Below, piece by piece: positions 16,878 to 24,886 of a DNA stretch of 64,000 bases. Every line of letters starts with the position of its first letter. The stretch's first letter is position 1. Source of the DNA: Oscillospiraceae bacterium (GTDB taxonomy: Bacteria; Bacillota; Clostridia; Oscillospirales; Oscillospiraceae); contig SVLJ01000014.1 of assembly GCA_015067995.1 (NCBI GenBank), forward strand, positions 1 to 64,000, read 5' to 3'. The notes below the pieces were generated by a model that worked only from the letters and a program-made list of their open reading frames with translations, was not told the DNA's origin and did no database searches. Both the position numbers and the translations under genes were made by a program.

Positions 16878-19043
16878 ATGAAGCAATTTTTTGAAAAAGT
16901 GAAGGAGCAGAAGTGGCTGCTTCGGCCCGCGTTTTTTATCGTCTCCATTCTGTGGATGGAGTGTGTGGTCAAGGTCTGGACACAGGGTACGCTGCTGAAC
17001 CGCGGTCTGTGGTTCACGCTGCTGTTTACCCTGCCTGCGGGTACGCTGTGCGGCCTTGCATGCTCTGTCTGGAATGAGCGGGTGAACAAGTGGGTGGCCG
17101 TGCTGCTGCAGGTGCTCCTGATGGTCTGGTACGGCACGCAGGCTGTGTATTATACGATCTTCAAGGCGTTTTTGGTTCTGGACTCTCTTTCCATGGCACA
17201 GGACGCCATTGCGGATTTCTGGCAGAATGCGGTGGATGGTATTCTCAAGAGCCTGCTGCCCATTGTTCTGGTGACCCTGCCCCTGACTGTACTGCTTGTG
17301 TGGGATCATTTCCATTGCAAGCAGGGCAAGCATTCTCCCGGAAGAATGCGTCATGTCCATTGGCGGCCGGTGGAATGGAAGCCGGCGGCCATCCTGCTGG
17401 CTGCCGTGATTCTGCTGCAGGGGGCGGCGGTGCTGGCGGTTACCGTCAGCGACGACGGACTGCTGTCGCCCAGAGCGGTCTATACCAATGCGTGGACGCC
17501 GGATCAGTCCATGGTGGATTTCGGCGTGCTGACCACCCTGCGTCTGGAAGCACAGTTCATCATGGGCTGGGGTGGTGATGAGGATGACGCGGGTCCCGGA
17601 AGCATGCCGGACGATGATCCGGAGCAGCCGTCTGCCGGTTCTTCTTCCGCAGCAACCGGCTCGGAGCAGCCTGCAGAACAGCCGGGCAGCAGCACGCCGG
17701 AGCAGCCGGGAGATACACCGGATGAGCCCACGGTTCCGGATGTACCGGATGAGCCGACACCCATTGTCTACGAACCCAATGTTCTGGACATCGATTTTGA
17801 GGTCCTGCTGAATACGGAGACCAGCAAGACCCTGAAGGGGATGCACCAGTATTTCAGCGCCCGGGAACCCTCCATGCAGAACGAATACACCGGCATGTTT
17901 GAGGGGAAGAACCTGATCTTCATCACGGCGGAGGGCTTCTGGAAATACGCTGTGCATGAGAAGTACACGCCTACCCTCTACAAGCTGGCCAACGAGGGCT
18001 TTGTCTTCAACGAGTTCTACAATCCTCTGTGGTGGAAATCCACCACAGACGGTGAGTATGCGGCCTGCACCGGCCTGATCCCCTCCAGCAAGGTGCGTTC
18101 CTTCAAACAGTCCGGCAGCAACTCCATGCCCTTCTGCATGGGCAATATGCTGGGTGCTCAGGGCTATCCCACAATGGCCTATCATAACCACACCTACACC
18201 TACTACAACCGTAATATCTCCCATCCCAACATGGGCTATGAGTATTACGGTCTGGGCAACGGTCTGGAGGTGCGCAAAACCTGGCCGGAGTCCGATCTGG
18301 AGATGATGGAGAAGACCATCCCACAGGCGCTGGCGGGGGAGATGCCCTTCCACAACTATTACATGACCGTCAGCGGCCACATGAACTACAATTTCCTGGG
18401 CAACTATATGGCCGGCAAGCATAAGAGCGAGGTGGCCGATCTGGAGATGAGCGAGGAGGCCAGAGCCTACATCGCCTGCAACATGGAGTTCGATCAGGCC
18501 ATGGCTTACGTGCTGGAGCAGCTGGAAGCTGCGGGACAGCTGGAGAACACGGTCATCTGCATCTCCGGCGATCACTATCCCTACGGCATGAATCCTGAGA
18601 CCTGGAACGAGTTCTACGGCGGCGAGATGGACACGGATTTCGAGATCTATCGCAGCACCCTGATCCTCTGGTCCGGCGATATGCAGGAGCCTGTGGTGGT
18701 GGATAAACCCTGCAGCTCTCTGGACATCCTGCCCACACTGCTGAATCTGTTCGGCCTGGAGTATGATTCCCGCCTGCTGGCCGGAACCGATATCCTCTCC
18801 GATTCCCCCGGTCTGGCGGTGTTCAAAAACCGCAGCTTCATCACCGAAGAAGGCCGTTACAACGCCAGGACGGATACCTGGACGCCCAACGAAGGCTCTG
18901 ACAAGGACATGACCTATGCTTCGCAGGTGTACAGCCACGTGAAGGATCTGTTCAACTATTCGGTGAAGATTCTGGACAATGACTACTACGGTGTGCTGGG
19001 TCTGGGAAATGGGAAGCGTGATGCCGCCCCGGCCGCATCATAA
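16878..19043 (+). CDS. LTA-synthase-like membrane sulfatase
   Basis: A 721-residue protein with five N-terminal membrane helices (residues 1-200), a Pro/Glu/Ser/Asp-rich linker (about 235-300) and an extracellular alkaline-phosphatase-fold domain. Motifs: NLIFITAEGFWKY (first metal-binding acidic residue), WWKSTTDGEYAACTG with the probable catalytic Thr, YMTVSGHMNYN and CISGDHYPYG (metal-binding Asp/His). These are the LtaS/OpgB hallmarks, so it probably transfers glycerol-phosphate or a similar head group onto a cell-surface glycolipid. The start is ATG 16878, with GAAAGGA six bases upstream, rather than ATG 16857. Which polymer it makes is unknown. Confidence 0.85.
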   Translation: MKQFFEKVKEQKWLLRPAFFIVSILWMECVVKVWTQGTLLNRGLWFTLLFTLPAGTLCGLACSVWNERVNKWVAVLLQVLLMVWYGTQAVYYTIFKAFLVLDSLSMAQDAIADFWQNAVDGILKSLLPIVLVTLPLTVLLVWDHFHCKQGKHSPGRMRHVHWRPVEWKPAAILLAAVILLQGAAVLAVTVSDDGLLSPRAVYTNAWTPDQSMVDFGVLTTLRLEAQFIMGWGGDEDDAGPGSMPDDDPEQPSAGSSSAATGSEQPAEQPGSSTPEQPGDTPDEPTVPDVPDEPTPIVYEPNVLDIDFEVLLNTETSKTLKGMHQYFSAREPSMQNEYTGMFEGKNLIFITAEGFWKYAVHEKYTPTLYKLANEGFVFNEFYNPLWWKSTTDGEYAACTGLIPSSKVRSFKQSGSNSMPFCMGNMLGAQGYPTMAYHNHTYTYYNRNISHPNMGYEYYGLGNGLEVRKTWPESDLEMMEKTIPQALAGEMPFHNYYMTVSGHMNYNFLGNYMAGKHKSEVADLEMSEEARAYIACNMEFDQAMAYVLEQLEAAGQLENTVICISGDHYPYGMNPETWNEFYGGEMDTDFEIYRSTLILWSGDMQEPVVVDKPCSSLDILPTLLNLFGLEYDSRLLAGTDILSDSPGLAVFKNRSFITEEGRYNARTDTWTPNEGSDKDMTYASQVYSHVKDLFNYSVKILDNDYYGVLGLGNGKRDAAPAAS

Positions 19044-19061
19044 GAACAGAAACGGTTTTTC

Positions 19062-19090
19062 TTGCAAAACCGGAGTTCCTTTGCTATAAT
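19062..19090 (+). promoter_or_regulatory. Sigma-A promoter
   Basis: TTGCAA at 19062-19067, 17-bp spacer, perfect TATAAT at 19085-19090, upstream of the membrane protein gene at 19165. Confidence 0.75.
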
Positions 19091-19164
19091 AACATAGAAT
19101 GTCCCTAAATGTTTGCTTTGCTCACATCCAAAGCGCATTTGATTTGCCTTGGAGGTTGCTATAC

Positions 19165-19935
19165 ATGGCTAAAAAAACCAACCAAAAGAAAATTGCCGGA
19201 AAGAAAAATCAGGCAATGAATACGGCTACGAAGATTTTTGCTGCCGGTGCCTGTGCGGAAATCTATCTTCTGGCGGTCTATCGGTACTATGTGCAGGGTA
19301 CTGTCAGTCAGGTGCTGACCTGGCACAACCGTTATCTGCCGGCTCTGCCGTGGATCGGCGCCGCACTGGTGGCGGTGGGTCTGCTGCTTTTGTTCACGGG
19401 TGCAAAGACCTGCGAAAAGAAGACTGCGGCTGCCCGCATTTTGGTGGGCGCGGGCGTATTTGCAGCCGTGACCGCGCCCATGATCCGCGCCTGGTATACC
19501 GCTGCGCTGACTCCTCTGTGCGTTGTGGTGCCGGGCATCATGATCCTGGGGATTGCCTGGTTCCTCTATGACCGGGAGTGTGTCTACGCGCTGATGGCTC
19601 TGTGCGGCGCGGCACTGATCCTGTGGGTGTGCCGTGAGTGTCTCCCGGTGCCCGCACAGCGTCTGGCGGTTCGTGTTCTGGCGGCGCTCTGGCTGGTTTT
19701 GTCCGCTGCGGCGGTCGTGTTTGTGAAAAAGCTGTGCGCTGCGGGCGGCAAGTTCCGTGATACACAGCTTTTGGCGGAGTCGGCGGATTATCCGCTGCTC
19801 TATGCCGCCATCGGCATTTCGGCTCTGCTGGTACTGGCAGGCATGTTCACCCCCGTTCTGGCGTATTATGCCATGTGGGCGGCGGCTGTGGTCATCTTTG
19901 CCATCGCGGTGTATTACACCGTGCAGCAGCTGTAA
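19165..19935 (+). CDS. Hypothetical multi-pass membrane protein
   Basis: A 256-residue protein with a lysine-rich N-terminal tail (MAKKTNQKKIAGKKNQ) followed by seven or eight hydrophobic segments spread over the whole length. I do not recognise a family; no catalytic motif is visible. ATG 19165 follows GGAGGT by eight bases; the longer frame from 19099 starts only nine bases after the promoter's -10 and lacks a ribosome site. It has its own promoter and terminator, so it appears to be a single-gene unit rather than part of the hydrogenase operon downstream. Confidence 0.65.
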   Translation: MAKKTNQKKIAGKKNQAMNTATKIFAAGACAEIYLLAVYRYYVQGTVSQVLTWHNRYLPALPWIGAALVAVGLLLLFTGAKTCEKKTAAARILVGAGVFAAVTAPMIRAWYTAALTPLCVVVPGIMILGIAWFLYDRECVYALMALCGAALILWVCRECLPVPAQRLAVRVLAALWLVLSAAAVVFVKKLCAAGGKFRDTQLLAESADYPLLYAAIGISALLVLAGMFTPVLAYYAMWAAAVVIFAIAVYYTVQQL

Positions 19936-19957
19936 TGCGTGCTTTTTAAAGAGTGGG

Positions 19958-19993
19958 AAGCTCCTCCGTTCATGCAGGACGGAGGAGCTTTTT
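19958..19993 (+). terminator. Rho-independent terminator
   Basis: A perfect 12-bp stem AAGCTCCTCCGT / ACGGAGGAGCTT with a nine-base loop and TTT tail. Confidence 0.85.
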
Positions 19994-20117
19994 GCCTTCA
20001 CAGGAATATGCTTTGCCGGATTCCTGAAGGGATGTCCGTTTGAAATAAAAGGAAATGCCAATGCTGTCGCCGGCTTTTCCGTACAGCGAATTGGCGGCGC
20101 TTTTTGCAGGGAACTCC

Positions 20118-20146
20118 TTGACATGATGCGCGATGGGAGATACAAT
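20118..20146 (+). promoter_or_regulatory. Sigma-A promoter of the [NiFe] hydrogenase operon
   Basis: A consensus TTGACA at 20118-20123, 17-bp spacer, TACAAT at 20141-20146, with a second TATAAT at 20147-20152. It is 60 bases before the large-subunit gene, the first of at least 18 closely spaced genes with no other obvious promoter or terminator before 33713. Confidence 0.8.
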
Positions 20147-20205
20147 TATAATGAATGAAAATTCGGCAAAATACAAGAGAGCTCGACTCATTGGAGGTTG
20201 CATAT

Positions 20206-21288
20206 ATGAGTTACACAATTCCAATCGGCCCCTACCATCCCGCACTGGAAGAGCCCGTGCACGCCCGCCTTACCGTGGAAGGCGAACAGATCCGTGACGC
20301 GGAGGTTTTCATCGGTTACAACCACCGCGGCATTGAGCGCATTGCCCAGGAGCGCAACTTTATCCAGACCTCTGTTCTGGTGGAGCGGGTCTGCGGCATC
20401 TGCTCTCATTCCCACGCCTGGACCTATTGCATGGCTATTGAGAACATCGCCGGCATGGAGGTCCCCAAGCGCGGCCAGTACATCCGTGTCATCATCGAGG
20501 AGCTGGAGCGCATTCATTCCCATCTGCTGTGGCTGGGCGTTGCCTGCCACATCGTCGGCCATGACAGCCTGTTCATGCAGTGCTGGAATGACCGCGAAAA
20601 CACCATGGACACTCTGGAGATGCTCACCGGCAACCGCGTCAACTATGCCATGAACATCATCGGCGGTGCCCGCCGCGACATCACCGATGATCAGCGCCGC
20701 AAGCTGCTGGAGGTCATGGATGATCTGGAGAAGCGTATGGCTCCCATCACCCATTGGCTCACCAACGACAAGACGCTGGCCATGCGCACCAAGGGCGTGG
20801 GCGTGCTCACCACCGAGGATGCCATCCGTCTGGGTGCTGTCGGCCCCCACGCAAGAGCTTCCGGCGTGGACATTGACGTTCGCCGCGACTCTCCCTACTC
20901 CTCTTACGAGGACTTTGAGTTCAGTGTGCCCGTCCAGAACTCCTGCGACGTATATGCCCGCGTGGTGGTTCGCGTGCTGGAGATCTATGAGAGCATGAAG
21001 ATCATCCGTCAGGCAGTGGACACCCTGCCCGAGGGCCCCATCAATCTGGGCAACAAGATCCCCAAGGTGCCTGCCGGTCAGTTCATCGCCCGTCATGAGG
21101 CACCCCGCGGCCATCTGGTTTACAAGGTCATCACCACCGGCGGTACCGAGAATCACCGCCTGAGCATCCATGTCCCCACCTTTAAGAATGCTCCCACGGT
21201 TCCCGTCATGCTGAAGGGCAATACCGTGGCCGACGCAGGTCTCATCGTGGCTTCCATCGATCCCTGCTTCTCCTGCATGGACTGCTGA
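20206..21288 (+). CDS. Group 4 [NiFe]-hydrogenase large (catalytic) subunit, MbhL/EchE-like
   Basis: A 360-residue NuoD-related subunit carrying the Ni-Fe site. Both cysteine pairs that bind the metals are present: ERVCGICSHSHA near residue 64 and DPCFSCMDC at the very C-terminus. Intact ligands mean a true hydrogenase rather than a complex-I or Mbs-type homologue. The protein stops exactly at the usual processing point, so the C-terminal extension that most precursors carry is absent, and the last residue is Cys where His or Arg is usual. It faces the cytoplasm with the small and ferredoxin subunits. ATG 20206 follows TTGGAGGTT. It is the first gene of the operon. Confidence 0.9.
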   Translation: MSYTIPIGPYHPALEEPVHARLTVEGEQIRDAEVFIGYNHRGIERIAQERNFIQTSVLVERVCGICSHSHAWTYCMAIENIAGMEVPKRGQYIRVIIEELERIHSHLLWLGVACHIVGHDSLFMQCWNDRENTMDTLEMLTGNRVNYAMNIIGGARRDITDDQRRKLLEVMDDLEKRMAPITHWLTNDKTLAMRTKGVGVLTTEDAIRLGAVGPHARASGVDIDVRRDSPYSSYEDFEFSVPVQNSCDVYARVVVRVLEIYESMKIIRQAVDTLPEGPINLGNKIPKVPAGQFIARHEAPRGHLVYKVITTGGTENHRLSIHVPTFKNAPTVPVMLKGNTVADAGLIVASIDPCFSCMDC

Positions 21289-21289
21289 T

Positions 21290-21631
21290 ATGCACGAGCT
21301 GGCCATTACCCAGAGCATTCTGGACATTGCCCGGAAGGTGGCTGACGAGCATGGCGCAAAACGGGTGAAGTCGGTGCGGATCATGCTGGGAGAGTATTCC
21401 GGCGTGGTACCCCAGTGTATTCAGGATTATTTTGACGTCATCAGTAAAGACACCGTTGTGGAGGGCGCCTTCCTGGATATCCGGCGTTTGCCCGTAATCA
21501 TCCGCTGCAATTCCTGTCAGAAGGAAAGCAGGATCGACCGGCTCCATGTAGTCTGCCCTCTTTGCGGCAGCACCGATCTGAAGCTGCTGCATGGCCGGGA
21601 ATTCTATATTGAAAGTTTAGAGGTGGAATAG
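21290..21631 (+). CDS. hypA: Hydrogenase nickel-insertion protein HypA
   Basis: A 113-residue HypA. The N-terminal Met-His-Glu (MHELAITQSI) provides the nickel-binding His2, and a zinc site is formed by CNSCQ and CPLCG near residues 74 and 90. It delivers nickel with HypB to the large subunit. The gene begins one base after the large-subunit stop, so expression is tightly coupled to its client. Confidence 0.95.
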   Translation: MHELAITQSILDIARKVADEHGAKRVKSVRIMLGEYSGVVPQCIQDYFDVISKDTVVEGAFLDIRRLPVIIRCNSCQKESRIDRLHVVCPLCGSTDLKLLHGREFYIESLEVE

Positions 21632-21636
21632 AAGCT

Positions 21637-22305
21637 ATGGAAATCAAAGTCATGCATCAGGTCATGGCGTGGAACGAGGATGTCAGCGACGCAGTCAAAG
21701 CGGAGCTGGCCGCCCACCGCGTATGCCTGATCAATGTGATGGGCTCCCCCGGCGCGGGAAAGACCACCACACTGATCTCTTTGATCGACCGGCTGCGGGA
21801 TCGCTACCGCATCGGCGTCATTGAGGGCGATATTGCCGGTCAGATCGATGCGGATACCATCCATGGTCTGGGGATTCCCGTTACCCAGATCGATACGGAC
21901 GGTGCCTGCCATATCGAGGCCATGAGCATCCAGAAGATGCTCCCTGAGTATGATCTGGAAAACCTGGACATCCTGTTTGTGGAAAATATCGGCAATCTGG
22001 TATGTCCTGCCGAATTCAATATCGGCGAAAGCTTTCGCTTGGCGCTGCTGAGCATCCCCGAGGGCGACGACAAGGTGGAGAAATATCCGCTGATGTTTGC
22101 CACCTCTCAGGCTCTGGCGATGAACAAGTACGATTTGAAAGATTATTTCGACTTCGACGACAGCCGTGTGGAAAAGGCAGCCCGTGGCGTCAATCCCGAC
22201 ATCAGCATTTTCCGTGTTTCCAGTCGGGACGGCAGCGGTCTGGACGAGCTTGCCGCATGGATCTCCAAGAGAGTCGATGAAGTAATCCGAAAGGAGTGTG
22301 ACTGA
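21637..22305 (+). CDS. hypB: Hydrogenase nickel-incorporation GTPase HypB
   Basis: A 222-residue SIMIBI-class GTPase. Motifs: Walker A NVMGSPGAGKTTTL near residue 35, EGDIAG (switch I/metal site), FVENIGNLVCPAEF (conserved Cys of the metal site at the dimer interface) and the base-recognition region near NKYDLKDYF (NKxD type). There is no His-rich N-terminal nickel-storage stretch, so it is the minimal form. GTP hydrolysis drives nickel transfer together with HypA, encoded five bases upstream. Confidence 0.95.
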   Translation: MEIKVMHQVMAWNEDVSDAVKAELAAHRVCLINVMGSPGAGKTTTLISLIDRLRDRYRIGVIEGDIAGQIDADTIHGLGIPVTQIDTDGACHIEAMSIQKMLPEYDLENLDILFVENIGNLVCPAEFNIGESFRLALLSIPEGDDKVEKYPLMFATSQALAMNKYDLKDYFDFDDSRVEKAARGVNPDISIFRVSSRDGSGLDELAAWISKRVDEVIRKECD

Positions 22306-22306
22306 A

Positions 22307-22840
22307 TTGAAAGACAAAAAATTCTCCGCATGGCTTTCCACGTTTATTTTCTGCTTCCTGTTCTGGCTGCTGCTGACCTGGTCTGTGGCGCTGCGTGAGG
22401 TGCTCGTCGGTCTGGCGGTATCCGCCGTGGTGGCTGCGTTCTCCGCCCGGTTCCTCATTCAGAAGGATGCTTTTTACATGTATCATCCCGTCCGTCTGAT
22501 CACACTGGTATTCTATCTGGTGGTGATTTTCATGTGGGAAGTCATTAAGGCCAATATCAGCATGGCCGCCATCGTTCTTTCTCCCAACCTGAAGAACTAT
22601 AAACCCGGCATCATCCGTGTTCCTGCCGCCGACAAGCCCTCCAGCGCTTACGGCATGGCGCTGCTGAGCAACTGCATCACCCTGACTCCCGGCACCATCA
22701 CTATGGAGGTGGCTGAGGATAAACACGGCAATAATCATTACTACATCCACTGGATCGACGTCACCGAGACAAACCGCTTCAAGGCCGGCGACATCATCAA
22801 GGGCACCATGGAAAAATGGATCGGGAGGATTTGGGCATGA
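22307..22840 (+). CDS. mrpE: MrpE-like membrane subunit (MbhA-like)
   Basis: A 177-residue MnhE/MrpE-family protein with two or three membrane helices (FIFCFLFWLLLTWSV; LITLVFYLVVIFMWEVIKANI) and a cytoplasmic part with LLSNCITLTPGTITMEV, the family signature. In Mrp antiporters and Mbh hydrogenases it is part of the sodium/proton-translocating membrane arm. The start is taken as TTG 22307, ten bases after AAGGAG; GTG 22298 in the same frame is only one base from that site and would overlap hypB. Confidence 0.88.
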   Translation: MKDKKFSAWLSTFIFCFLFWLLLTWSVALREVLVGLAVSAVVAAFSARFLIQKDAFYMYHPVRLITLVFYLVVIFMWEVIKANISMAAIVLSPNLKNYKPGIIRVPAADKPSSAYGMALLSNCITLTPGTITMEVAEDKHGNNHYYIHWIDVTETNRFKAGDIIKGTMEKWIGRIWA

Positions 22841-23091
22841 TTGGACTGTTGATCGCTGCTATCGTGATGGTAGTGCTGGCCATGGGTCTGCTCTACCGAA
22901 TCTTCAAGGGTCCCACCGCTGCTGACCGTGTGGCTGCGCTGGATACTCTGGATCTCGTGATCGCTCTGGCTCTGTCTCTGTACTCCCTGTACACCGGCCG
23001 CGGCATTTATCTGGACATCGCTCTGGTGGTCGCCCTGCTGGGCTTCATCAGCACCGTGTTCGTGGGCCGCTACATTGAAAGGAGGCTGTAA
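22837..23091 (+). CDS. mrpF: MrpF-like membrane subunit (MbhB-like)
   Basis: An 84-residue protein with three helices. The motif RIFKGPTAADRVAALDTL between the first two is diagnostic for MrpF/MnhF. It belongs to the sodium/proton antiporter-like part of the complex. It overlaps mrpE by ATGA; GGGAGG lies eight bases before the ATG. The frame could start at 22816 but that would lie inside mrpE without a ribosome site. Confidence 0.9.
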   Translation: MIGLLIAAIVMVVLAMGLLYRIFKGPTAADRVAALDTLDLVIALALSLYSLYTGRGIYLDIALVVALLGFISTVFVGRYIERRL

Positions 23092-23093
23092 GC

Positions 23094-23462
23094 ATGATTG
23101 TTGTTGATATTATCTCCTGCGTCCTGCTGGCAGTCGGCCTGTTTTTCTCATTCGTGGGCGTTCTGGGGCTGATCCGTATGCCGGACGTATACGGTCGTCT
23201 GCAGGCCTCCACCTGCATCCCCACCATGGGAAATATCTGCCTGATCATCGGCGGTGTGGTTCATGCAATCGGATATGGCATGGACACCGCTACCGTGGTG
23301 AAGCTTCTGGTCATTATGCTGATGATCCTCTGTACCAACCCCATCTCCAACCACTCCCTGCTGAAGGGCGCCTATAACGGCGGTATCAAGCCGGTGCGTG
23401 AGATGGTCATGGATGACTACAAGGAGGATCAGCCGACCTATAAGGAGGGTGAGACCAAATGA
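23094..23462 (+). CDS. mrpG: MrpG-like membrane subunit (MbhC-like)
   Basis: A 122-residue protein with three helices typical of MrpG/MnhG: LLAVGLFFSFVGVLGLIRMPDVYGRLQ, a second helix with GVVHAIG and a third near VKLLVIMLMILCTNPISNH. RMPDxYxRLQA is the family signature. The C-terminal 30 residues are charged and cytoplasmic. It lies two bases after mrpF and overlaps the next gene by four bases. Confidence 0.9.
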   Translation: MIVVDIISCVLLAVGLFFSFVGVLGLIRMPDVYGRLQASTCIPTMGNICLIIGGVVHAIGYGMDTATVVKLLVIMLMILCTNPISNHSLLKGAYNGGIKPVREMVMDDYKEDQPTYKEGETK

Positions 23463-23722
23463 GCGGTATTTTGATCGTTGTACTCAACACCATCGTCCTC
23501 ATCGGTGCTCTGGCCTCTGCTGTTGTTGCTGTCCGCGCCGAGAAACTGCTGGATTCTGTCATTGCACTGGGCGCCACCGGCTCCTTTATCGCGCTGGAGT
23601 TCCTGCTGCTGCAGGCTCCTGACGTTGCCATCGCCGAGGCCAGCGTTGGCGCGGTCCTCTCCACCGTTCTGTTCATCATTGCCCTGCGCAAGGTGAACGC
23701 CGATAAGGAGGAACAGAAATGA
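23459..23722 (+). CDS. MbhD-like subunit (DUF4040, MrpA C-terminal domain part)
   Basis: An 87-residue three-helix protein with SVIALGATGSFIALEFLLLQAPDVAIAEA, the signature of the DUF4040/MbhD domain that in Mrp antiporters forms part of the MrpA C-terminus. As a stand-alone gene it is typical of Mbh-type hydrogenases. The conserved glutamates and Asp within the second and third helix regions are thought to belong to the ion path in this family. Overlaps of four bases link it to both neighbours. Confidence 0.87.
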   Translation: MSGILIVVLNTIVLIGALASAVVAVRAEKLLDSVIALGATGSFIALEFLLLQAPDVAIAEASVGAVLSTVLFIIALRKVNADKEEQK

Positions 23723-24081
23723 CAAAGACAAAGAAACTGGTTCTGACCATCTCTCTGGTGGTCATTCTGGCCTGCGGTATCTGGGCCAGCGTTCTCATGG
23801 GCGGCAGCGCTCCCACCTACGACGGCAGCAAAGTGGACGTTGTGGGCCTGTATGAGAACAATTCCAACTACGATAACTCCAAGGCAGACGGCGCCGCGGC
23901 CATCATGGTTAACCAGAACCTTGAGAAGACCGCTTCTGATAACGTGGTGTTCAGCGTGGTGTTTAACTTCCGCGGTTATGACACTCTGGGCGAGAGCTTC
24001 ATCCTCATCGCCGGTGTGGCCGGTTGTCTGGTGATTCTGAGAAAGTCCAAGGCTCACGGAGAGGAGAGTGATCACGAATGA
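23719..24081 (+). CDS. MbhE-like subunit
   Basis: A 120-residue protein with an N-terminal helix (VLTISLVVILACGIWASVL), an exported loop and a second helix preceded by NVVFSVVFNFRGYDTLGESFILIAGV, the motif shared by MbhE and the end of MrpA. It pairs with MbhD at the interface of the membrane arm. The loop between helices (residues 35-70) is rich in Asn/Asp/Gly. It overlaps its neighbours by four bases on each side. Confidence 0.85.
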   Translation: MTKTKKLVLTISLVVILACGIWASVLMGGSAPTYDGSKVDVVGLYENNSNYDNSKADGAAAIMVNQNLEKTASDNVVFSVVFNFRGYDTLGESFILIAGVAGCLVILRKSKAHGEESDHE

Positions 24082-24539
24082 AGAATATGAAGAAAAAATC
24101 CGTCATCGTGAGAAGCACCGCAAACCTCTTTCTGCCTCTGGCTTGCATTTACGGCGCATACGTGATCTTCCACGGTCACATCAGTGCCGGCGGCGGCTTC
24201 CAGGGCGGCGTGCTGGTGGCCAGTGCCATCCTGCTGGTGTATCTGGGCTATGGCGAGGGCAAGGCCAAGGCAACCTTCAACAACCACAAGCTCCACAGCA
24301 GCGAGACCGTGGCCGAGATCATCTATGTGAGTCTGGGCCTCATCGGTGTGGTGGGCGGTTTCAACTTCTGCATCAACTTCGTCTTTGACGGCGTGGGCTT
24401 CGATACCAGTATCCTGATGAACCACGCGGTTGGCTATCACGTTATGGGCGGCATCATCTGTCTGCTGGCCATGATGCTCAGTCAGCTGGATGATGACAAG
24501 GACGACAAGGACAAAGACGAGAAGGAGGATGCAGCATGA
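24078..24539 (+). CDS. mrpB: MrpB-like subunit (MbhF-like)
   Basis: A 153-residue MnhB/MrpB-family protein with four helices; YVIFHGHISAGGGFQGGVLVASAILLVYL is the family signature. The last 17 residues are nearly all Asp, Lys and Glu (a charged cytoplasmic tail). It is part of the Mrp-like ion-translocating module. It overlaps both the upstream MbhE-like and downstream MrpC-like genes by four bases. Confidence 0.92.
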   Translation: MKNMKKKSVIVRSTANLFLPLACIYGAYVIFHGHISAGGGFQGGVLVASAILLVYLGYGEGKAKATFNNHKLHSSETVAEIIYVSLGLIGVVGGFNFCINFVFDGVGFDTSILMNHAVGYHVMGGIICLLAMMLSQLDDDKDDKDKDEKEDAA

Positions 24540-24886
24540 TCGCAATGAACTACATGGCATCCTTTGCCCTGATCGCGCTGGGTATCTACTGCATCGTCTC
24601 CAAGCGCAACCTGTTTAAGATCTGCATCGGCTCTGCCCTGGTGGATTACGGTGTGAACCTGCTCATCGTCTCCGTGGGCTTTAACCCCGGCGGCACCGCA
24701 CCCATCTTCACCATCACCGAGCTGAACCGTGCAAGCTTTTTCGTGGACCCCATCCCGCAGGCACTGACCCTGACTTCCATCGTCATCGGCGCCTGTACGA
24801 CTGCCATGACTCTGAGCCTGATCATGAAGATCAAGGAGCAGTATGGCACTCTCGATTCTGGTGAGATCAGGAGGTTGAGAGGCTAA
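24536..24886 (+). CDS. mrpC: MrpC/NuoK-like subunit (MbhG-like)
   Basis: A 116-residue protein with three helices related to NuoK: ALIALGIYCIVSKRNLFKICIGSALVDYGVNLLIV and SFFVDPIPQALTLTSIVIGACTTAMTLSLIM. The DPIPQALTLTAIVI-type motif is diagnostic for MrpC. It sits between the MrpB-like and MrpD-like subunits in the ion-translocating arm. Its stop overlaps the next start by one base. Confidence 0.93.
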   Translation: MIAMNYMASFALIALGIYCIVSKRNLFKICIGSALVDYGVNLLIVSVGFNPGGTAPIFTITELNRASFFVDPIPQALTLTSIVIGACTTAMTLSLIMKIKEQYGTLDSGEIRRLRG

